Shown here: positions 17,153 through 25,483 of the stretch, piece by piece | Layout: each line of letters opens with the position of its first letter | Position numbering within the stretch: the first letter of the stretch is position 1 | Assembly (NCBI RefSeq): GCF_964283195.1 | Contig: NZ_CAXYLH010000001.1 | Strand: one strand, 5' to 3' | Source: Paratractidigestivibacter sp003150175 | Lineage (GTDB): Bacteria; Actinomycetota; Coriobacteriia; Coriobacteriales; Atopobiaceae | DNA length: 64,000 bases | Made by a program: the position numbers and the translations under genes | Notes under the pieces: model-generated | Told to the model about the DNA's origin: nothing | The model's input: the letters and a program-made list of their open reading frames with translations, nothing else | Database searches by the model: none

Positions 17153-20007
17153 TGAAGCTCACCTTCACCCTCAACGGCCGCGAGATCACCGAGGACGCCG
17201 CGCCCGACCAGACCCTCTTTGCATGGCTGCGCGCGCACCACATCAAGTCCGTCAAGTGCGGCTGCGAGACGAGCAACTGCGGCCTGTGCACCGTGTGGCT
17301 CGACGAAGAGCCCGTGCTCTCGTGCTCCGTCCTCATGGCGCGCGTGGACGGCCATGCCGTGACCACGCTCGAGGGCGTCGGCCCCGCGCGCGAGGAGTTC
17401 GCCTGCTGCATGGCCGAGGAGGGCGCCGAGCAGTGCGGATTCTGCTCCCCCGGCCTCGAGATGGACGTCCTCGCCCTCGACCGCAAGCACCCCGACGCCG
17501 ACGACGAGACCATCCGCCGCTTCCTCTCGGGCAACCTCTGCCGCTGCTCGGGCTACGCGAGCCAGATGCGCGCCATCCGCCGTTTCCTCGGCCGCCACAA
17601 GAACCCCAGCGGCAGGCTCTCCGAGCGCTCCGAGGCCGCCGTCGCCATGGAGAAGCAGGTCAAGGCCGCCGGCAAGGGCGTCACGTCCTCAGACCGCGGC
17701 AGCTCGCTTTCCCGTCCCGTCGTAAAGAAGGACGCCTACGCGCTTCTTGCCGGTAAGCCTGCCTATGCCGACGACCTAGCGCCCGACGACGCGCTCATCG
17801 TCAAGCTCGTGCGCAGCGGCCAGGCCCACGCCCGCGTGACCAAGATCGACACCTCCCGCGCGCTCGCGGTCCCCGGTGTCGTCGCCGTCTACACCCCCGA
17901 GGACACCCCGCGCAACAGCTTCACGCTCGCCGGCCAGTCCTACCTCGAGTGCTCCCCCTACGACACCAGGATCCTCGACGACGTCGTCCGCTACGTCGGC
18001 GACGAGGTCGCCATGGTCGTCGCCGAGACCGAGGAGGCCGCCGCCAAGGCTGCCAAGCTCGTCAAGGTCACCTACGAGAAGCTCCCCGCCATCCTCGACA
18101 TGGAGCAGGCGCTCGACAACCCGACCGTCATCCACGACGAGAAGGACTGGTCCTACGGCGCCGACCGCACGGGCGACCCCAAGCGCAACCTCGTCGCCCA
18201 CGACGTGCACGAGCACGGCGACGTGGACGCCGAGCTCGCCGCCGCGGACATCGTCATCGACCGCGAGTACCACACCCAGGCCGCCGAGCAGGCCATGATG
18301 GAGACCATGCGCTCCTACGCCTACACCGACGCCTTCGGGCGCCTGACCGTCGTGGCGTCCACGCAGGTCCCCTTCCACATCCGCCGCCAGGTGGCCATCG
18401 CCCTCGGCATCCCCAAAAGCCAGGTCCGCGTGATCAAGCCCCGCGTGGGCGGCGGCTTCGGCGCCAAGCAGACCGGCTGCAACGAGGTCTACGCGGCCTT
18501 CGCCGCCATGAAGACGGGCCGCCCCTGCAAGTGCATCTATTCCCGCGTCGAGACGATGAGCTGCTCGAACTCCCGCCACGAGATGAAGATGCGCGTGCGC
18601 CTCGGCGCCCGCCGCGACGGGACCATCACCGCCATCGACCTCTATGCGCTCTCCAACGCCGGCGCCTACGGCTACCACGCCACCACGACCATCGGCCTCG
18701 TCGGCGCGAAGTCGCTGCCGCTCTACAACCGCGCCGCGAGCCGGTTCTCCTACGACGTCGTGTACACGAACACGATGCCGGGCGGCGCCTTCCGCGGCTA
18801 CGGCGCCACGCAGGGCTGCTTCGCCGTCGAGTCCGCCGTCAACGAGCTCGCCGACCAGATCGGCATGGACCCCTGCGAGCTGCGCCTCAAGAACCTCGTC
18901 ACCGAGGGAGAGACCCTCTGGCAGCTCGGCGAGGAGCCCCTGCGCAGCTGCCGCGTGGACGAGTGCCTGAAGCGCGTCATGCACCTCACCGGCTGGAACC
19001 GCCGCCCGATCGTCGAGGACCTCGGCGACAAGGTCCGCGCCCGCGGCGTGGCCCTCACCATGCAGGGGTCCGGAATCTCCAACGTCGACATCGCCAACGT
19101 CGACATCACGCTCGAGGACGACGGGTTCTACGTACTCAAGATCGGCGCGACCGACGTGGGCACCGGCGCCGACACCATCCTCGCGCAGATCGCCGCCGAG
19201 ATCCTCGGCTGCGACGTCGACCACGTGGTCACCAAGGGCGTCGACACCGACACCTCCCCCTTCGACACGGGCGCCTACGCCTCGTCGGGCACCTACACGA
19301 CCGGCGGCGCCGTGGTCAAGGCAGCCCGGGACCTGCGCGACAAGATCCGCCGCCAGGCCGCCGTCTGGTGGGAGATCGACCCCGAGGACGTCGAGTTCGA
19401 CTCCGGCGCCGTCCAGACCGTCGACGGCAAGAAGCGCATGACCGTGGCCGAGCTCGCCAACCGCGCCATCGGCTTCGGCCTCAACCCGGGCATGCTCTCG
19501 GGCCACGGCTCCAACACCCAGCCGCAGTCTCCCCCGCCCTTCATCGCCGCCGTCGCGGAGATCGAGGTCGACAAGGAGACCGGCAAGTACGAGCTCACCG
19601 ACTACGCCGCCGTCGTCGACTGCGGCACCGTCATCAACACGAACCTCGCGCGCGTCCAGGTCGAGGGCGGCCTCGTCCAGGGCATCGGCATGGCCATGTG
19701 CGAGGACGTGAGCTACGACGCCAAGGGCAAGATGCGCACCGACTCCTTCATGCAGTACAAGATCCCGTCGCGCATGGACGTGCCCGACGTGCGCGTGGAG
19801 TTCATGCCGAGCTACGAGCCCACGGGCCCCTTCGGCGCGAAGTCCATCGGCGAGGTCGTCATCAACACCCCCTCGCCCGCCATCGCGAGCGCCGTCGCGC
19901 ACGCCACAGGCAACTACGTCCGCAGCCTGCCGATCACGCCCGAGAAGGCCCTCCACGGCGACCCTGTCGCCGCGCCCGCTCCGCGCAACCCCTCCAAGCC
20001 CGAATGA
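17152..20007 (+). CDS. xdhD: Fused Fe-S / molybdopterin subunit of xanthine dehydrogenase-family enzyme (XdhD-like)
   Basis: A 951-residue fusion. Residues 1-80 are a plant-type 2Fe-2S ferredoxin domain (CGCETSNCGLC then a later Cys), residues 80-155 the second 2Fe-2S helical domain (QCGFCSPG and LCRCSGY), and from about 180 the molybdopterin domain, with GGGFGAK (dithiolene binding), PGGAFRGYGATQG, and PTGPFGAKSIGE, whose Glu is the usual catalytic base. E. coli XdhD has this architecture and pairs with YgfM. Known relatives hydroxylate purines; the substrate here is inferred. Its TGA stop lies inside a 31-nt palindrome. No cofactor-sulfuration gene (XdhC-like) is in the window. Confidence 0.9.
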   Translation: MKLTFTLNGREITEDAAPDQTLFAWLRAHHIKSVKCGCETSNCGLCTVWLDEEPVLSCSVLMARVDGHAVTTLEGVGPAREEFACCMAEEGAEQCGFCSPGLEMDVLALDRKHPDADDETIRRFLSGNLCRCSGYASQMRAIRRFLGRHKNPSGRLSERSEAAVAMEKQVKAAGKGVTSSDRGSSLSRPVVKKDAYALLAGKPAYADDLAPDDALIVKLVRSGQAHARVTKIDTSRALAVPGVVAVYTPEDTPRNSFTLAGQSYLECSPYDTRILDDVVRYVGDEVAMVVAETEEAAAKAAKLVKVTYEKLPAILDMEQALDNPTVIHDEKDWSYGADRTGDPKRNLVAHDVHEHGDVDAELAAADIVIDREYHTQAAEQAMMETMRSYAYTDAFGRLTVVASTQVPFHIRRQVAIALGIPKSQVRVIKPRVGGGFGAKQTGCNEVYAAFAAMKTGRPCKCIYSRVETMSCSNSRHEMKMRVRLGARRDGTITAIDLYALSNAGAYGYHATTTIGLVGAKSLPLYNRAASRFSYDVVYTNTMPGGAFRGYGATQGCFAVESAVNELADQIGMDPCELRLKNLVTEGETLWQLGEEPLRSCRVDECLKRVMHLTGWNRRPIVEDLGDKVRARGVALTMQGSGISNVDIANVDITLEDDGFYVLKIGATDVGTGADTILAQIAAEILGCDVDHVVTKGVDTDTSPFDTGAYASSGTYTTGGAVVKAARDLRDKIRRQAAVWWEIDPEDVEFDSGAVQTVDGKKRMTVAELANRAIGFGLNPGMLSGHGSNTQPQSPPPFIAAVAEIEVDKETGKYELTDYAAVVDCGTVINTNLARVQVEGGLVQGIGMAMCEDVSYDAKGKMRTDSFMQYKIPSRMDVPDVRVEFMPSYEPTGPFGAKSIGEVVINTPSPAIASAVAHATGNYVRSLPITPEKALHGDPVAAPAPRNPSKPE

Positions 20008-20034
20008 CGAAAAGGGACTGTCCCTTTTCGTCAT
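20004..20034. repeat. REP palindrome copy 1
   Basis: Perfect palindrome: ATGACGAAAAGGGAC, a central T, and the exact reverse complement (31 nt). The TGA at 20005-20007 is the xdhD stop. Between this and copy 2 lies an 84-base segment with a CCCCGTCGG/CGGCGGGG hairpin. Confidence 0.95.
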
Positions 20035-20118
20035 CGCCCCCCGTCGGCTGATGTCGGCGGGGTGCTTCTTTGTGACAGGGAGACGGGCAGCGGCTTTTCA
20101 CCCCTTCCGTTGTGGGAA

Positions 20119-20149
20119 ATGACGAAAAGGGACTGTCCCTTTTCGTCAT
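20119..20149. repeat. REP palindrome copy 2
   Basis: Identical to copy 1, in the same orientation, 115 bases further on. Its right arm supplies the TGA stop of acpS (complement of 20146-20148). Confidence 0.95.
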
Positions 20150-20538
20150 TGGGCGAGGGCGATGGCCTCGACGTAAGCGGTCTCGTTGGTGACGGAGACG
20201 AGGACCGAGCTCACGCTCGCCTCGGCGTAGACCTCGGCCAGGGCGCCGTCCATGACGACCTGCGGCTGGCCGGAGGCCGCGTCGAGGCACTCGACGCGGC
20301 GCAGGTCGAAGCCCCCGCGCGTCAGCGGAGCTACCGCCTTGAAAACAGCCTCCTTGACGGCAAAGCGCCCCGCGAGGTACTGGCAGGCGTCGTGGCGCGT
20401 GCGCGCCTGGGCGAGCTCGGCAGCCGTGAAGGCGCGCGCGACGAAGGCACTGGGGCGCTCGCACGACGCCTCGAAGCCCTCGCAGATGCGGCGGAATTCC
20501 GCCAGATCGACCAGGTCGATGCCGATGCCCTTTACCAA
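20146..20538 (-). CDS. acpS: Holo-[acyl-carrier-protein] synthase AcpS
   Basis: Transfers 4'-phosphopantetheine from CoA to acyl carrier protein. GIGIDLVDLAEF at the start and AGRFAVKEAVFKA in the middle are the two AcpS signature motifs, with the Mg-binding Asp and Glu in place. TTG 20538 is used because it gives the family's normal 130 residues directly before VKGIGID and has GAAGG upstream; the frame extends further 5' without homology. It follows degV on the same strand after a hairpin at 20622-20663. Confidence 0.92.
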   Translation of the reverse strand: MVKGIGIDLVDLAEFRRICEGFEASCERPSAFVARAFTAAELAQARTRHDACQYLAGRFAVKEAVFKAVAPLTRGGFDLRRVECLDAASGQPQVVMDGALAEVYAEASVSSVLVSVTNETAYVEAIALAQ

Positions 20539-20621
20539 GGGGGCCTTCTTTCTAACTCGGGAATCAGCGGGCAGGTATTCATCATCGCACCAAGCGCGAC
20601 GGAAGGCGGGCGGAATCGCCG

Positions 20622-20663
20622 GGCAAGAAGGGCGTCTGCACAGCCGTGGGCGCCCTTCTTGCC
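20622..20663. terminator. Perfect 13-bp hairpin between degV and acpS
   Basis: GGCAAGAAGGGCG (20622-20634) pairs with CGCCCTTCTTGCC (20651-20663) across a 16-base loop. There is no T-run. The arms contain the GCAAGAAG word that is frequent in this window. Confidence 0.55.
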
Positions 20664-20682
20664 GCCCGCGCAGCCGCATGCC

Positions 20683-21537
20683 TTACTTCGCCGCCGGGAA
20701 CGCGACCGCGAACGAGCCGGGCCCGCAGTGGGACGTGATCACGTCGCCGGTGTCGTACCAGCGCCAGGCCTTGAAGCCGAGCTCGCGCGCGTGGGCCTCA
20801 GCGGCACGCTGGATCGAGTCCGGCAGGCCGGAGGAGCGCACGAAGTAGATGAGCTCGGGGTCGTAGTCGCCTTGGATGGCCATGTGGTCCATGAGGCCGA
20901 TGGCAGCTTTCTCCATGGAGCCGCGGAGCTTCTTGGTCGCGACGAGCTTGCCGTCGATGAGCTCGATCACCGGCTTGATGCGCAGCAGCGTGGCGCCCAC
21001 GAACGCCGCGTTAGAGAGGCGCCCGCCCGCGCGCAGGTAGCCGAGGTCGCCGGGGACGAAGCCCATGCGCATGCGCCCGGCGAGCTCCTCGGACCAGGCC
21101 TGGAGCTCCTCGACCGAGATATCGGGGTTCTGCGCAAGGTGGCGCGCAGTCTGCGTGACGACGAAGCCCTGGCCGATGGTCACGTGGCGCGTGTCGAACA
21201 TGTGCACGTAGTCGCGCTCCTCGGCCGCGGTGCGCGCGGACTCGTAGGTGCAGGTCGTCACCGCCGAGTAGGCGATGTAGAGGATCTGCGCGCCCGGGCG
21301 CGCGGCGTGGATGCGGTCGAGGGCCTTGGCGAAGTCGCCCGGAGTGCAGCCGCTCGTGCGCGGCAGGACGCCGAGCTGGCGGCACTCCTCGAGCATCTCG
21401 GCGGGCGCGAGGTCGCCGTCGTCGATGGTCTTCTGGCCGATGGAGACGTGCATGGGAACGAGCTCGATGCCGAGCTCGGCGGCCTCGGAGGCGGGGACGT
21501 CGGAGCCGGTCTCGGCGAGGATGACGATGTCGCTCAT
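20683..21537 (-). CDS. DegV family fatty-acid-binding protein (1 of 3)
   Basis: A 284-residue DegV protein. Members bind fatty acids; in Firmicutes FakB proteins present the fatty acid to the kinase FakA for phosphorylation. The N-terminal ETGSDVP replaces the usual DSxxDL, and RTSGCTPGDF stands where TSQPS normally binds the carboxylate. GYLRAGGRLS and the C-terminal CGPGSFAVAF match the family. No FakA-like gene is nearby. ATG 21537 is the family start. Confidence 0.9.
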   Translation of the reverse strand: MSDIVILAETGSDVPASEAAELGIELVPMHVSIGQKTIDDGDLAPAEMLEECRQLGVLPRTSGCTPGDFAKALDRIHAARPGAQILYIAYSAVTTCTYESARTAAEERDYVHMFDTRHVTIGQGFVVTQTARHLAQNPDISVEELQAWSEELAGRMRMGFVPGDLGYLRAGGRLSNAAFVGATLLRIKPVIELIDGKLVATKKLRGSMEKAAIGLMDHMAIQGDYDPELIYFVRSSGLPDSIQRAAEAHARELGFKAWRWYDTGDVITSHCGPGSFAVAFPAAK

Positions 21538-21884
21538 GCTGTTGCCTTTCTACGCAGGTTAGGGTATCTTTTGAACAAGGTTCAGTAATTCTGACCGTTG
21601 TTTTTGCAGGTAGATATGCACATGTAATCATAAGTCTGCGCACGGTTCAAAACGCAACCTACATAAGTGCGCGGGGTGCCCGTTAGGTGTGCGCACTTCT
21701 TTGCACAAGCCCGGCGCTCGCATCCACCCACGCACCGGGAGCGCTTCTGTGCGCATGCTGCGGAGCCGCTCCCCCGCTCCCCGCCGTATGCGGTCGGCAC
21801 ACCGAAATCGGAGCGTTATACTACTCAGGCTCAGATAAGCTATTCGCGACGCCGATTCACGACCTGGGGAGAGGGGGAGCGCGC
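21538..21884. promoter_or_regulatory. Divergent region between degV and dxs-like gene
   Basis: 347 bases with no convincing gene. The left third (21580-21660) is AT-rich compared with the surroundings and probably holds promoters for both genes. A -10-like TATACT is at 21817-21822 for the plus-strand gene without a recognisable -35. GGGAGCG/CGCTCCC (about 21738 and 21770) can form a hairpin. Confidence 0.35.
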
Positions 21885-23693
21885 GTGTACTTGGAGAAGA
21901 TCAAGGGCCCGGCGGACGTCAAGGCCCTGCCCGAAGAGGCGATGGGCGCCCTTTGCGCAGAGATTCGCCGCGCGATCATCGACTCCTCCGCCGTCGTCGG
22001 CGGCCACGTCGGCCCCAATCTCGCGGTCGTCGAGCTGACCGTCGCGCTTCACCGCGTGTTCGACTCCCCGAGGGACAAGATCGTCTTCGACGTGTCCCAC
22101 CAGTGCTACGCGCACAAGATCATCACCGGGCGCGCCGCGGCATTCCTCGACCCCAAGTCCTACGAGGATGTGAGCGGATTCACGAACCCGCGCGAGTCCG
22201 AGCACGACCACTTCGCCGTCGGGCACACCTCCACCGCGGCGAGCCTCGCCTGCGGCCTGGCCAAGGCGCGCGACCTCCGCGGCGGCGACGAGAACGTGAT
22301 CGCCGTGATCGGCGACGGCTCGCTCTCCGGCGGGCTCGCCTTCGAGGGCCTCGACTGGGCCGCCGAGCAGGGCGGCAACATGATCTTTGTCGTCAACGAC
22401 AACGAGTGGTCCATCGCGCCGGATGCCGGGGGTATCTACCGCTGCCTCGCCCGCCTGCGCGAGACGAACGGCCAGGCGAGCGACAACTACTTCCGCTCGC
22501 TCGGCCTCGACTACCGCTACGTCGCCGACGGCCACGACGTGCTCGCCCTCGAGCGGGCGCTCGAGGAGCTGCGCGGCATCGACCATCCCTGCGTACTGCA
22601 TGTGCGCACCGTCAAGGGCCGCGGCTACGCGCCCGCCGAGGCGGACCCGGAGGGCTGGCACCACGTCGGTCCCTTCAACGCCGCCACTGGCGTCAAGCGC
22701 CGCAGCCCCGCGCCCCACTCCATCGACGAGGAAGAGCGCGACTACGCGCAGCTCACGGGCGGTTTCCTTCTTCGTCGCATGGCCGCGGACCCGAGTGTCG
22801 TCGCGATCTCCGCCGCGACGCCCTACATCATGGGCTTCGGGCCTGAGCGCCGCGCCGCCGCCGGCGCGCAGTTCGTCGACGTGGGCATCGCCGAGGAGCA
22901 CGCGATCACGTACGCGGCGTCCCTCGCCTGCGCGGGCGCCCGTCCGGTCGTCGGCGTCTACGGCACCTTCCTGCAGCGCGCCTTCGACCAACTCATGCAC
23001 GACGCCGCGCTCAACGCCGCGCCGATGACCGTCCTCGTGTTCGGCTGCTCGGTATACGGCACGAGCGATGCCACCCACCTGGGCTTCTTTGACGTCCCCA
23101 TGCTCGGCTGCGTGCCTGGCCTCACCTACCTCGCGCCGACCTGCGCCGAGGAGTACCTGACGATGCTCGACTGGTCGATCTCGCGTCCGGCGGGGACCGC
23201 CGGGCCTGTGGCCATCCGCGTGCCCGCCGCCGCCCTTGTGAACAGGCCCTCGTTCGCGCCCTTGGCCGACTACTCCGCACCCGTGGCGGAGGTCGCCCGC
23301 GGCGCCGAGCACGCCCGCGCCGCCATCGTCGCGCTCGGCGACTTCTACCCGCTCGGCGAGGAGGCCCAGCGCGCCTGTGCCGCCCGCGGCATCGACGTCG
23401 TGCTCGTCAACCCCCGCTGGGCCAACGCCGTCGACGTCGAGGGCCTCGTCGCCCTCGCGCAAAAGGGCGTGCGCCTCTTTGTGACGCTCGAGGACGGCTG
23501 CGTGGACGGAGGCTTCGGCGAGCGCGTTGCCCGCGAGCTCGCCGCCGCGGACGGCGCCGCCGGCGCGCGCGTGCGCTGCCTCGGCCTGCCCAAGGCCTTC
23601 GCGGACCGCTACGACGCCGACGCGCTTCTCGCCGAGTCCGGCCTCAACCCCGAGTCCATCGCCGACCTGATTGACGCAGAACTTACCCGCTAG
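21885..23693 (+). CDS. 1-deoxy-D-xylulose-5-phosphate synthase-like TPP enzyme
   Basis: A 602-residue protein with the transketolase-like layout. The N-terminal TPP domain has GGHVGPNLAVVELTVALHRVF, GHTSTAASLACGLA and the TPP motif GDGSLSGG followed by NDNEWSI; the pyrimidine-binding domain starts near residue 300 with VDVGIAEEHAITYAASLA. These match Dxs, which makes DXP from pyruvate and glyceraldehyde-3-phosphate for isoprenoids, thiamine and pyridoxal. The HVGPNLAVVE form (rather than HLGSNLGVVE) marks a shorter Dxs-like branch whose activity is less certain. GTG 21885 behind GAGAGGGGGA fits; the frame extends upstream without homology. Confidence 0.85.
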   Translation: MYLEKIKGPADVKALPEEAMGALCAEIRRAIIDSSAVVGGHVGPNLAVVELTVALHRVFDSPRDKIVFDVSHQCYAHKIITGRAAAFLDPKSYEDVSGFTNPRESEHDHFAVGHTSTAASLACGLAKARDLRGGDENVIAVIGDGSLSGGLAFEGLDWAAEQGGNMIFVVNDNEWSIAPDAGGIYRCLARLRETNGQASDNYFRSLGLDYRYVADGHDVLALERALEELRGIDHPCVLHVRTVKGRGYAPAEADPEGWHHVGPFNAATGVKRRSPAPHSIDEEERDYAQLTGGFLLRRMAADPSVVAISAATPYIMGFGPERRAAAGAQFVDVGIAEEHAITYAASLACAGARPVVGVYGTFLQRAFDQLMHDAALNAAPMTVLVFGCSVYGTSDATHLGFFDVPMLGCVPGLTYLAPTCAEEYLTMLDWSISRPAGTAGPVAIRVPAAALVNRPSFAPLADYSAPVAEVARGAEHARAAIVALGDFYPLGEEAQRACAARGIDVVLVNPRWANAVDVEGLVALAQKGVRLFVTLEDGCVDGGFGERVARELAAADGAAGARVRCLGLPKAFADRYDADALLAESGLNPESIADLIDAELTR

Positions 23694-23740
23694 CGGTACG
23701 ATAGCCGGAATGACCGTCACCGAGTGCAGGTCGGAGCTGT

Positions 23741-25483
23741 ATGTTCAAGCTGAGGCGTTACCTGCGCGGGCACTACCTCGAGTGCGTGCTCGCGCCCGCG
23801 TTCAAGGGGCTGGAGGCCATCCTCCAGCTCATCGTCCCCCTCGTGATGGCGCAGGTCATCGACGTGGGCATCGCCAACGGCGATAAACCCTTCATCCTTT
23901 TGCACGCCGGCGCCCTCGTGCTGCTCGCCGTGTTCTGTTACGTCGTCGCCATCGTCGCGCAGTACTTCTCGTCGAAGCTCGCCGCGCAGTTCGGCGTCGC
24001 CTGCCGCGACGACCTCTTCCGCCACGTCCTCACGCTCTCGCGCGAGGACATCGACCGGCTCGGCCGCGCCACGCTCGTCACGCGCATCACCAACGACACC
24101 CAGCAGGTGCAGGACGGCCTGAACCTCTTTTTCCGCCTGATCCTGCGCTCGCCCTTCATCATCGTCGGCTCCGTGATCGCGGCGCTGCTCGTCGACGGCT
24201 GGGAAGGCGCGGTCCTCACCGCGTCGACCGTCGTGGCCGTTGGGTTCATCCTCTTCTTTATGGGGATCACGACCAAGCGCTACCGCAAGACCCAGCACGC
24301 CCTCGACGACGTCCAGCTCAAGACCTCCGAGAACCTCGCCGGCGCCCGCGTGCTGCGCGCCTTCCGCCAGGAGGACTCCGAGATCGCCGGCTTCCACAAG
24401 GTCGCGGGCACCGTGCGCGACCTTCAGCTCCAGGCCGGCGACCTCAGCATGTTCGTGAACCCCCTCACCTACTGCGTCGTGAACCTCGGCCTCATCGCGC
24501 TTCTGTGGGTCGGCGGCCTGCAGGTGAACATCGGCAACCTCACGCAGGGCCAGGTCGTGGCCCTGGCGAGCTACGTCAGCCAGGCCCTCGTCGAGCTCCT
24601 CAAGCTCACCTGGCTCATCACCACCATCGCCAAGGCCCAGGCCTGCGCGAACCGCATCAACGAGGTCTTCGCCGTCGAGCCCTCCCTCGCAGATGGCAAG
24701 AAGGACGCCGTCGAGGTCGCCGCGGCACAGCCCGCGGGCGAGCCCCTCGTCGCCTTCGACGACGTGAGCTTCGCCTACCCCGCAGCCGGCGGCGAGTCCC
24801 TGAGCCACGTCGACTTCGACCTGCGCCGCGGCGAGACCCTCGGCGTGATCGGCGGCACGGGCTCGGGCAAGTCCACCCTCGCCTCGCTGCTCATGCGCTT
24901 CTACGACTCGACCTCCGGCCGTGTGCTCGTCGGCGGCGAGGACGTCCGCGACCTCACGCAAGAGAGCCTGCGCCGAGAGGTCGGCCTCGTGGCACAGAAC
25001 CCGCAGCTCTTCAGCGGCACCATCGCATCCAACCTGCGCTGGGGCAACGCCGACGCGGCCGAAGACGAGCTCGCGGCAGCCGTCGCGTGCGCCCAGGCGA
25101 CCGAGGTCGTCGACGGCAAGGGCGGCCTCGAGGGAGAAGTCGAGCAGTTCGGGCGCAACTTCAGCGGCGGTCAGCGCCAGCGCCTCGCCGTGGCGCGCAC
25201 CGTCGCCCGTCGCCCGGGCGTGCTCATCCTCGACGACGCGAGCTCCGCTCTCGACTTCGCCACCGACTCCAAGCTCCGCCGCGCCATCCGCCGCGAGTTC
25301 GCCGGCTCCGCCGTCGTGCTCATCTCGCAGCGCGTGGCGGCGGTCCGCGCGGCCGACCGGATCCTCGTCCTCGACGGAGGCCGACAGGTCGGCCTCGGCA
25401 CGCACGAGGAGCTGCTCGCCACCTGCGAGGTCTACCGCGAGATCTGTGACTCCCAGCTCACGAACGAGGAGGCCCACCGATGA
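23741..25483 (+). CDS. ABC exporter, fused permease-ATPase (first half of pair)
   Basis: A 580-residue type IV (former type I) ABC exporter. The N-terminal part holds six predicted membrane helices; the C-terminal ATPase has Walker A GGTGSGKSTLASLL, the signature motif FSGGQRQRLAVARTV and Walker B VLILDDASSALD. The last has Asp-Asp where most have Asp-Glu, so the catalytic glutamate is absent and this subunit is likely the non-hydrolysing partner of a heterodimer. ATG 23741 is preceded by GGAG. Its end overlaps the next gene by 4 bases (ATGA). Substrate unknown; the family exports drugs, lipids or peptides. Confidence 0.92.
   Translation: MFKLRRYLRGHYLECVLAPAFKGLEAILQLIVPLVMAQVIDVGIANGDKPFILLHAGALVLLAVFCYVVAIVAQYFSSKLAAQFGVACRDDLFRHVLTLSREDIDRLGRATLVTRITNDTQQVQDGLNLFFRLILRSPFIIVGSVIAALLVDGWEGAVLTASTVVAVGFILFFMGITTKRYRKTQHALDDVQLKTSENLAGARVLRAFRQEDSEIAGFHKVAGTVRDLQLQAGDLSMFVNPLTYCVVNLGLIALLWVGGLQVNIGNLTQGQVVALASYVSQALVELLKLTWLITTIAKAQACANRINEVFAVEPSLADGKKDAVEVAAAQPAGEPLVAFDDVSFAYPAAGGESLSHVDFDLRRGETLGVIGGTGSGKSTLASLLMRFYDSTSGRVLVGGEDVRDLTQESLRREVGLVAQNPQLFSGTIASNLRWGNADAAEDELAAAVACAQATEVVDGKGGLEGEVEQFGRNFSGGQRQRLAVARTVARRPGVLILDDASSALDFATDSKLRRAIRREFAGSAVVLISQRVAAVRAADRILVLDGGRQVGLGTHEELLATCEVYREICDSQLTNEEAHR

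Noticed and set aside
17776..20034. Long minus-strand frame opposite xdhD (752 codons)
   Set aside because: Low-complexity Val/Gly/Asp/Arg composition and no motifs: a mirror frame common opposite GC-rich genes.
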